Part shown: positions 5,678 to 10,760 of the stretch, piece by piece
How the letters are laid out: each line of letters opens with the position of its first letter
Position numbering within the stretch: the first letter of the stretch is position 1
Assembly (NCBI GenBank): GCA_035316885.1
Contig: DATHII010000049.1
Coordinates: forward strand, 1 to 10,760
Length of the DNA stretch: 10,760 nt
Source: DASRTE01 sp035316885
GTDB taxonomy: Bacteria > Actinomycetota > Actinomycetes > Jiangellales > Jiangellaceae
Direction of reading: 5' to 3'
Program-made: the position numbers and the translations under genes
The notes under the pieces: model-generated
What the model saw: the letters and a program-made list of their open reading frames with translations, nothing else
Databases searched by the model: none
What the model was told of the DNA's origin: nothing

Positions 5678-7153
5678 ATGTCATCGACTTCATCCCCTGC
5701 CACAACCGCCCTGGCGGATCCTGCCATCGATCAGGAGATGCGGCTCCGCATCGCCGATCAGTTGGGCGCGCGGTTCAACGGCGACTTCATTGGCCCAGAC
5801 CACGCCGACTACAGCGATGCGCGCTCGGTGTGGAACGCCATGGTCGACAAGCGCCCCGGCGCGATCCTGCGCTGCACCAGCACCGAGGATGTGGTCGCCG
5901 CCGTCAGCGTGGCGCGCGCCAACGGGCTCCCACCCTCGATCCGCTGCGGTGGACACTCGGTATCGGGCAAGGCACTGGCTGAACGTGGTCTGACCATCGA
6001 CATGAGCGGGATGCGGGCGGTAACCGTCGACGCCGAGCGCCGTCTCGTCCACGTCGGCGGCGGCTGCCTGCTTGGCGATGTCGACGAAGCCACCGCGCGC
6101 CACGGGCTGATCGTTCCCGCTGGAATCATGTCGGAGACCGGTGTTGCCGGCCTGGCCCTCGGCGGCGGGATCGGCTGGTTCTCCCGCAAGCACGGCCTGA
6201 CCTGCGACCAGTTCGTCTCCCTTGAGCTCGTGCTGGCCAGCGGGGAGGTCATCGAGGTCTCCGCCACCGAGCATCCTGAGCTGTTCTGGGCCCTCAAAGG
6301 CGGCGGCGGCAACTTCGGGGTGGTCACGCGATTCACCTTCAGGGCATACAGCTTCGGCCCGATGATGCGCGTCGGCGTGTCCCTGTACGAGCCGGAGGAC
6401 GCCGCCCAGGCGCTGCGCGACTACGCCTCGATCGTCCCGACCCTCCCCCGCACCGTGGGTTGGCACGCGGCGCTCAAGCACGACATGCCGGCGTTGCCCT
6501 TCGTGCCGCCGGAGATGGTTGGCAGGAGGCTGCTGATGCTGATCTCGATGTGGCTCGACGACGCCGACGACCCGGCGGGCGTCGAGCTCGTCGAACGCCT
6601 GGCCACCGTCGGCCAGCCGTGCGTGAAGGCCACCACCGTGATGCCGTTCGCGGCGCGCGTGCAGAAGGTGATCGACGAGGAGTTCGAGGACGGCCATCGC
6701 TACTACACCAAAGAGGCGCATGTGCTGGAGCTGGCCGACCAGGCGATCGACACCCTGGTTGCCTTCTGGAAGGACATGCCGATGCAGGGCGAGGTCGAGA
6801 TCATCGGTCTCGGCGGGGCGATCGCCGATGTCCCTGAGGACGCCACGGCATTCTCGAACCGTGACTACCTCCTGTGGCTAAACTTTGCGATGCGCTGGGA
6901 CGACCCGGCCAACGACCGCGACTATATCGACCGGACCCGGAAGATCGTCGGTGACCTCAAACCCTGGATCGGGAAAGGGATCTACGTCAATATGCTCAAC
7001 TTCGATGAGATGGACCGAGTCGTCGAGGCCTTCGGTGGGCCGGAGAAGTACGCCAGGCTCGGCCGGGTCAAGGCGCAGTACGACCCGGAGAACTTCTTCC
7101 GGATGAACTACAACATCACACCACTCCCGAGCCAGCCGGTCAGCGCCGGATGA
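5678..7153 (+). CDS. Berberine-bridge-type FAD-dependent oxidase (PCMH/VAO superfamily)
   Basis: 491 aa, typical of bacterial BBE-like oxidases. The PCMH FAD domain includes SIRCGGHSVSGKA (87-99), where H93 is the residue that carries 8-alpha-histidyl FAD. GVAGLALGGGIGWFSRKHGL (155-174) is the second flavin-binding segment. The cysteine that makes bicovalent FAD enzymes would lie at about residue 151, where the sequence reads AGIMSETG, so Met replaces Cys and mono-covalent FAD is expected, as in 6-hydroxynicotine oxidase. The C-terminal BBE motif is present (AQYDPENFFRMNYNITP). These enzymes use O2 to oxidise alcohols, amines or C-H bonds. GGGAGG lies 9 nt before the ATG. In this operon it may prepare an aromatic substrate or oxidise a side chain; the substrate is unknown. 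A secretion signal is not seen. Confidence 0.92.
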   Translation: MSSTSSPATTALADPAIDQEMRLRIADQLGARFNGDFIGPDHADYSDARSVWNAMVDKRPGAILRCTSTEDVVAAVSVARANGLPPSIRCGGHSVSGKALAERGLTIDMSGMRAVTVDAERRLVHVGGGCLLGDVDEATARHGLIVPAGIMSETGVAGLALGGGIGWFSRKHGLTCDQFVSLELVLASGEVIEVSATEHPELFWALKGGGGNFGVVTRFTFRAYSFGPMMRVGVSLYEPEDAAQALRDYASIVPTLPRTVGWHAALKHDMPALPFVPPEMVGRRLLMLISMWLDDADDPAGVELVERLATVGQPCVKATTVMPFAARVQKVIDEEFEDGHRYYTKEAHVLELADQAIDTLVAFWKDMPMQGEVEIIGLGGAIADVPEDATAFSNRDYLLWLNFAMRWDDPANDRDYIDRTRKIVGDLKPWIGKGIYVNMLNFDEMDRVVEAFGGPEKYARLGRVKAQYDPENFFRMNYNITPLPSQPVSAG

Positions 7154-7198
7154 GCCGACGGTGCCCCGACCCGGCGAAACGAGCTGGAGGGCGCGACG

Positions 7199-8044
7199 AT
7201 GGACGCGTCTGAGGCGGTGGTTTCCGCCGGCCAGGTCGACGTGGCCGGCGTCTCCACCGCCGTCATCGACACCGGCACGCCGAAGGGAGCGGCCGCCCCA
7301 CCGGTGCTGCTGCTGCACGGGTCCGGGCCCGGTGTGACGGCCATCGCGAACTGGCGTCCGATCATCCCGGCGGTCAGCGCCGACCGCCGTGTCATCGCGC
7401 CCGATCAGCTCGGCTTCGGCGGCACGGCCACCGGCCAGCGACGCACCTACGGCCGCACGGCCTGGACCGACCACGCCCTGGCCCTGCTCGACACGCTCGA
7501 GATCGGCACCGTCGACATCATCGGCAACTCGATGGGCGGCGCGATCGCCCTGTCGATCGCGGCGGCCCGGCCGGACAGGGTGCGGCGCATGGTGTTGATG
7601 GGTTCGGTCGGGGTGGCGATGGCCCTCCCCTCCGGGCTGAACGCCGTGTGGGGCTACACCCCTGGGATGGAGCAGATGCGCCAGGTCATCGGGTTGTTCG
7701 CCCACAACCGCGGCCTCATCACCGACGAGCTCGTCGAGCTGCGCTACCAGGCGAGCATCAACCCGCCGGTCCGGGACTCCTGGGAGGCGATGTTCCCCGA
7801 GCCCCGGCAACGCTGGGTGGACGACCTCGCGCTGTCCGGCGTCGAGCTCGGAGCGATCCGGGCGCCGGTCTTGATGGTGCACGGCCGCGACGACCGCGTC
7901 GTGCCCTGGCGGAGCTCATCCGCGCAGCTGGTGGACCTGCTCCCCGACTCGCGGCTGCACATCCTCTCCGGCTGCGGGCACTGGGCGATGATCGAGAAGA
8001 CGGCCGACTTCCTGGCCGTCGTCCAACCGTTCCTCGCCGCCTGA
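7199..8044 (+). CDS. Alpha/beta hydrolase, meta-cleavage product C-C hydrolase type
   Basis: 281 aa, the length of BphD/DmpD/XylF-type enzymes. The oxyanion loop is HGSGPG (40-45), the nucleophile elbow GNSMGG with S111, the acid D232 in HGRDDRVVP, and the base H261 in CGHWAMIEK. The HGSGPG, GNSMGG and GCGHW combination is characteristic of hydrolases that split the vinylogous 1,5-diketones made by extradiol dioxygenases. R182 and W262 match further active-site positions of BphD-like enzymes. It is last in the operon, with GGAGG 8 nt before the ATG. Together with two extradiol-type dioxygenases and the FAH protein it is the best evidence for a meta-cleavage pathway here. The DmpD versus BphD/HsaD preference cannot be fixed by eye, so no gene symbol is given. 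Confidence 0.9.
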   Translation: MDASEAVVSAGQVDVAGVSTAVIDTGTPKGAAAPPVLLLHGSGPGVTAIANWRPIIPAVSADRRVIAPDQLGFGGTATGQRRTYGRTAWTDHALALLDTLEIGTVDIIGNSMGGAIALSIAAARPDRVRRMVLMGSVGVAMALPSGLNAVWGYTPGMEQMRQVIGLFAHNRGLITDELVELRYQASINPPVRDSWEAMFPEPRQRWVDDLALSGVELGAIRAPVLMVHGRDDRVVPWRSSSAQLVDLLPDSRLHILSGCGHWAMIEKTADFLAVVQPFLAA

Positions 8045-8058
8045 CCGTCGCCTGTCAG
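8041..8058. terminator. Weak hairpin between convergent genes
   Basis: CTGAC (8041-8045) and GTCAG (8054-8058) pair with an 8-nt loop. The stem covers the stop codon of the hydrolase gene. It is the only symmetrical element I find in the 42-bp gap between the operon end and the convergent dioxygenase gene. The 5-bp stem is short, so this is tentative. Confidence 0.25.
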
Positions 8059-8086
8059 CCCGAGACGGGGAGCAAAGCGGCCGAGA

Positions 8087-8986
8087 TCAGTCGCTGGGCT
8101 CGAGGTTGCGCAGAAATGTCTCCGGCGGTGGCGTGCCCCACAGATGGGGGGGTACGTCCCAGTCGCGCGCGACCCAGCGGTCGTCGACCTGGTCGATGTC
8201 CGAGAACCATTCGATCCAGGAACCCCAGGGGTCCGGGTTGTAGTGGAAGAAGTTCGAGCCGATGGTGTGACGGCCCAGGCCCCATCCGGCCTCGCGTCCC
8301 TTGGCGCGCATCCGATCGGCGCCGAACGCGATCGCGTCGATGGACGGCACTTCGAAGCTGGCGTGATGGAAGCCGCGGTGGCTGCTGGCGATGAATCCGA
8401 AGATGTGGTGATCGCCGGGCCCAGCGTTGAGGAACGTCACCAGGCCGTGGATCCGGTCGCTCACGCGAAGTCCGAGCACCTGGGTATAGAAGTCGGTCAT
8501 CTGCTGCGGCTGGGCGGTGAACAGCAGCGAGTGTCCCAGGCGGCGCGGCAGGACATCCGCTTGGGCCTGCTGCCACTGCGCCACACCGATCCGCTGCCGG
8601 CTGGCGCCCATGTTGGTCAGCACCTCGGCGACCGGACGTGCCGGTGCCGGAGCCTCATCGAGCAGCTGCACCGCGTTGCCGTCGGGATCGCGCACCCACA
8701 GGCCTGCCTCGCTGGCGCCCGCCGGGGGAGCGATCACGGGCGTGCCCGCACGCTCCAACGCTTCGCGGACCGAATCGAGCGTGCCCGGGCGTAGCGTGAA
8801 CGAGACGTGGTGCAGCCGCTTGGCCGGCGCCTGCACCATCCGAACCTGTTCCTGGTCACGGCCGGGACACTGGGCGACCAGGTTCCCGTCCTTCTCCCCG
8901 GTCTCCAGGCCGAAGTCCTGGAGGAACCCTTCCGCGGCTTCCAGGTCCGGTACCTCCAGCGCGTAGTGGTGCAGCCCTGAGATCAC
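8087..8986 (-). CDS. Second extradiol-type VOC dioxygenase
   Basis: 299 aa, two VOC modules (about 1-112 and 148-265). The catalytic module carries H152 (LGHSLLF), H208 (GFHHASFEV) and E259 (GSWIEWF) as the iron triad. H193/H194 (GDHHIFGF), H240 (GRHTIGS) and Y249 (FHYNPDP) fill the BphC acid-base positions. It should therefore be catalytically competent, opening a catechol or related ring. It shares layout but little sequence with the dioxygenase at 611, so a recent duplication is unlikely and the two may act on different rings or successive intermediates. GTG 8986 is preferred because a GGGGGAAG tract lies just upstream; the frame stays open further upstream, but that extension crosses the operator and the divergent gene. 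Convergent with the operon, divergent from the aldolase-like gene. A 2,3-dihydroxybiphenyl- or catechol-type substrate is a guess. Confidence 0.87.
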   Translation of the reverse strand: MISGLHHYALEVPDLEAAEGFLQDFGLETGEKDGNLVAQCPGRDQEQVRMVQAPAKRLHHVSFTLRPGTLDSVREALERAGTPVIAPPAGASEAGLWVRDPDGNAVQLLDEAPAPARPVAEVLTNMGASRQRIGVAQWQQAQADVLPRRLGHSLLFTAQPQQMTDFYTQVLGLRVSDRIHGLVTFLNAGPGDHHIFGFIASSHRGFHHASFEVPSIDAIAFGADRMRAKGREAGWGLGRHTIGSNFFHYNPDPWGSWIEWFSDIDQVDDRWVARDWDVPPHLWGTPPPETFLRNLEPSD

Positions 8987-9006
8987 CGCTCTTCCCCCTT
9001 CCCGAA

Positions 9007-9022
9007 TAACTGCATACACTTT
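9007..9022. promoter_or_regulatory. Operator-like site (copy 4) in the divergent promoter region
   Basis: TAACTGCATACACTTT matches copy 3 at 14 of 16 positions (AACTGCATACA is identical). It lies between the second dioxygenase (minus) and the aldolase-like gene (plus). It overlaps the minus-strand -10 TAAAGT (9023-9018) and a plus-strand TACACT (9015-9020), so one bound repressor could control both genes. Confidence 0.65.
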
Positions 9023-9046
9023 AGGTGCTGGCTGGCCATCTGGCAA
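9018..9046 (-). promoter_or_regulatory. Promoter of the second dioxygenase gene
   Basis: On the minus strand TTGCCA (9046-9041), a 17-bp spacer and TAAAGT (9023-9018) form a plausible housekeeping promoter. Its -10 overlaps the operator. The predicted leader reaches the GTG at 8986 and includes the purine-rich ribosome binding site. Confidence 0.5.
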
Positions 9047-9061
9047 GGCAGGGGAGGCACG

Positions 9062-9724
9062 GTGATTCCGGTGTCTACGCAGCGAGAAGCCATTGTCGAG
9101 GCGGCGCACGTGCTGTCCCGTCTCGGGCTGGTCACCGCGTACGGCCACGTGTCGGCCCGCGCCGGGGCTTCGATGCTGATCACGCCTGCCGCCGATCTGG
9201 CCACCGTCGCCGAAGCAACCGTGGTGGAGGTGCCGCTCGAGACCTCCTCGCTGCCGTTGGCCGCACCCGCGGAGGCCTGGGCTCACCTCGCCCTCTACCG
9301 CGCCAGGCCCGATGCCGGGTCGATCGCGCGTGCCCAGCCCGCCAGCGCGGTCGCCGCGGCAGCCACCACCACGTCGCTGGCTCCGCTGCACGGACAGGCC
9401 GCCTGGCTCGGCGAATCGGTCCCCGTGTACGACAGCGCCCACCTGCTGCGCTCGGCGGATCTCGCCGAGCGCGCAGCCCGGAGCCTGCCCACCGGCGAAG
9501 CCCTGCTGCTCCGCGGAAACGGCGCGCTCACCCTCGGCGCGACACCCGGTGTCGCGGTCGCCCGCATGTGGCTGCTGTCCGCCGCCTGCGACGCCTTCGT
9601 CGCCACCCGGGCGGCCGGTCAGATCAGACCACTGACCGTTGAGGAGATCGCGTCGTGGCGGGCTGTCTGCGACGAGCTCCTGCCTCGGCTGTGGCAGCAC
9701 CTGCAACGCGCCGGTGGCCGCTGA
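9062..9724 (+). CDS. Class II aldolase/adducin-fold protein lacking the zinc ligands
   Basis: 220 aa, the full length of the AraD/FucA family. Matches are AYGHVSAR (26-33), ITPAADLATV (40-49), AEAWAHLALYRARPD (70-84, with the catalytic-type E71), LGESVPVYD (116-124) and LLLRGNGALTLG (148-159). The family binds Zn through His-x-His plus a His in NHG/RGHG. Here the corresponding positions are A89 and A91 (SIARAQP) and N153 (RGNG), so all three ligands are gone while the fold and E71 remain. It cannot work as a standard zinc aldolase; it may be a metal-free lyase/decarboxylase, an isomerase or a non-catalytic protein. GTG 9062 has GGGGAGG about 4 nt upstream. It diverges from the second dioxygenase across operator copy 4, so it probably acts in the same pathway. 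Confidence 0.8.
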   Translation: MIPVSTQREAIVEAAHVLSRLGLVTAYGHVSARAGASMLITPAADLATVAEATVVEVPLETSSLPLAAPAEAWAHLALYRARPDAGSIARAQPASAVAAAATTTSLAPLHGQAAWLGESVPVYDSAHLLRSADLAERAARSLPTGEALLLRGNGALTLGATPGVAVARMWLLSAACDAFVATRAAGQIRPLTVEEIASWRAVCDELLPRLWQHLQRAGGR

Positions 9725-9851
9725 GCCCGCCCAGCAAATCGGTCGCCCTGGGTGGCCATCCGCTGTGCTCCTGACGCAGCCGATCGACCAGGGAGAGCGA
9801 AATGACCACAGCGTTCATGTCCACCCGGAAGGGAATTGCCAATCGCCTGAC
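9725..9851. other. Convergent intergenic gap at the cluster edge
   Basis: This 127-bp gap lies between the aldolase-like gene and the convergent XRE regulator. It holds a modest hairpin, GCTGTG (9762-9767) / CGCAGC (9775-9780) with one G-U pair, possibly a terminator. It also contains a ribosome-binding-like GGGAGAG (9791-9797) before a 24-codon frame at 9802-9876, which I do not call as a gene. No operator copy is present, consistent with a boundary of the regulon. Confidence 0.35.
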
Positions 9852-10721
9852 TCAGAGCTCCGTCAGGATCTTGTGAAGGATGTCCACGGTCTTGTCGGGG
9901 GGCGCGGCGCGAACGCTGATGCTGTCCATGACGTGCAGGTACTGGTTGACGTCGTCGCGCCTGTCGAGGTACAGGGCGTTGGTCAGGTGCTCGACATAGA
10001 CGACGTCGGGCAGCTCCTGGTCGGGGAACCGTAGGACGCTGAACGCACCGACCATGGCCGGGTGGGCACCGGCGCCGAACGGCAGGATCTGCAGGACCAC
10101 GTTGGCCAGCTTGGTGGCCTCGATCAGCCGCTCCAGCTGGGCGCGCATCACCTCGGGGCCACCCACCGGCCGCCGCAGGGCCGCCTCGTCCATCACCGCC
10201 CACAGCCGGGGCGCGTCCACCCGCGTCAGCAGCGCCTGACGGGCCACCCGCAGCGCGACCCGACGCTCGGCCTCGTCCGGGGACTCGTCCAGGTGCGCGC
10301 CGATCACCGCCCGCATGTAGTCCTCGGTCTGCAACAGCCCTGGGATGTACTGGCCCTCATAGGTCCGGATGAGCGTGGCCGCCGACTCCAGATCGACATA
10401 GGCGCGGAACCACTGGGGCAGGAGGTCGCCGTACTGTTGCCACCAGCCGGGCGCGTTGGCCTCGCGGGCGAGCATGAGGAACGCGACCACCTCATCGGGG
10501 TCGGTGGCCCCGTAGAGGCGCAGCAGATCGACGATGTCACGTTCCTTGAACCCGACCTGGCCGTTCTCCAGCCGGTGGATCTTCCACTCCGACGCCCGAA
10601 TCGCCTCGCCGGCCTGCTCCCGTGAGAGACCCTTCTCGGTCCGCAGCCGCCGCAGCTGCGAGCCGACCAGCATGCGGCGGACGGTCGGGCCGCCCCCCGG
10701 TCCCAGCTGCGCCTCGGTCAC
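9852..10721 (-). CDS. XRE-family helix-turn-helix regulator with DUF5753 domain
   Basis: 289 aa. An XRE helix-turn-helix occupies about residues 18-73 (LRRLRTEKGLSREQAGEAI then SEWKIHRLENGQVGF). A DUF5753 domain follows from about residue 96 (WFRAYVDLESAATLIRTYEG, then YIPGLLQTEDYMRAV). This architecture is an actinomycete-specific family, present in many copies per genome and usually paired with a small DUF397 gene; such pairs are linked to development and secondary-metabolism control. GTG 10721 is chosen because GGGAGG lies 5 nt upstream; an alternative GTG at 10748 would add nine residues. No DUF397 gene follows: downstream is a 127-bp gap and then a convergent gene. Nothing ties it to the catabolic cluster. 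Confidence 0.93.
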   Translation of the reverse strand: MTEAQLGPGGGPTVRRMLVGSQLRRLRTEKGLSREQAGEAIRASEWKIHRLENGQVGFKERDIVDLLRLYGATDPDEVVAFLMLAREANAPGWWQQYGDLLPQWFRAYVDLESAATLIRTYEGQYIPGLLQTEDYMRAVIGAHLDESPDEAERRVALRVARQALLTRVDAPRLWAVMDEAALRRPVGGPEVMRAQLERLIEATKLANVVLQILPFGAGAHPAMVGAFSVLRFPDQELPDVVYVEHLTNALYLDRRDDVNQYLHVMDSISVRAAPPDKTVDILHKILTEL

Positions 10722-10760
10722 GTCTGCCTCCCGCAGCCTGGTTAGCACAGAGCTTGCTGC

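Noticed and set aside
8987..9706. The second dioxygenase frame stays open upstream on the minus strand, potentially adding ~240 residues
   Set aside because: The extension runs across the operator, the promoter and the antisense strand of the aldolase-like gene, has no recognisable domain, and the VOC fold starts at GTG 8986 behind a purine-rich site.
9624..9842. 72-codon minus-strand frame antisense to the end of the aldolase-like gene
   Set aside because: Most of it is the shadow of a well-supported gene, and the protein shows no domain.
9802..9876. 24-codon plus-strand frame with an upstream GGGAGAG
   Set aside because: Too short, no recognised family, and it overlaps the 3' end of the XRE gene; kept only as a possible remnant.
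1..10760. tRNA/rRNA genes, CRISPR array, insertion sequence or transposase, riboswitch
   Set aside because: None seen: no repeat array, no transposase motifs, no recognisable structured leader, and gaps between genes are all under 130 bp.

Overview
The window is about 70% G+C. It has GTG/ATG starts behind GGAGG-type ribosome binding sites, genes overlapping by 4 bp, and an XRE regulator with a DUF5753 tail, a combination typical of actinomycetes (Streptomyces, Frankia or Streptosporangiales-like). I cannot name the genus. No RNA gene, CRISPR array, insertion sequence or long gene-free stretch is visible.

Layout. (a) 1-524, minus: a PaaI-type hotdog thioesterase that runs off the left edge. 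(b) 611-1576, plus: a type I extradiol (VOC) dioxygenase with a complete active site, divergent from (a). (c) 1573-2337, minus: a GntR/FCD repressor, tail to tail with (b). The two stop codons share the centre of a 40-bp inverted repeat. (d) 2449-8044, plus: seven co-directional genes, namely YciI-like, beta-hydroxyacid-dehydrogenase-like, fumarylacetoacetate-hydrolase-like, DUF1857/AtaL-like, SnoaL/NTF2-like, berberine-bridge-type flavin oxidase and a meta-cleavage C-C hydrolase. (e) 8087-8986, minus: a second extradiol-type VOC enzyme. (f) 9062-9724, plus: a class II aldolase-fold protein without the usual zinc ligands, divergent from (e). (g) 9852-10721, minus: an XRE/DUF5753 regulator that probably lies outside the catabolic cluster.

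How it fits together. Extradiol ring opening, then hydrolysis of the meta-cleavage product by the alpha/beta hydrolase, then C-C cleavage or isomerisation by the FAH-like enzyme, is standard meta-cleavage logic. The flavin oxidase, dehydrogenase and small fold proteins would make or process intermediates. No ring hydroxylase is in the window, so the substrate is unknown. The strongest signal is regulatory. A near-palindrome of the form AAACTG(C/T)(A/G)TACAGTTT occurs upstream of the first dioxygenase, upstream of the seven-gene operon and between the second dioxygenase and the aldolase-like gene, with two weaker copies at the gntR start. Each overlaps a recognisable -10 element. This makes (a)-(f) a probable local regulon of the GntR protein, and possibly an undescribed aromatic catabolic pathway.
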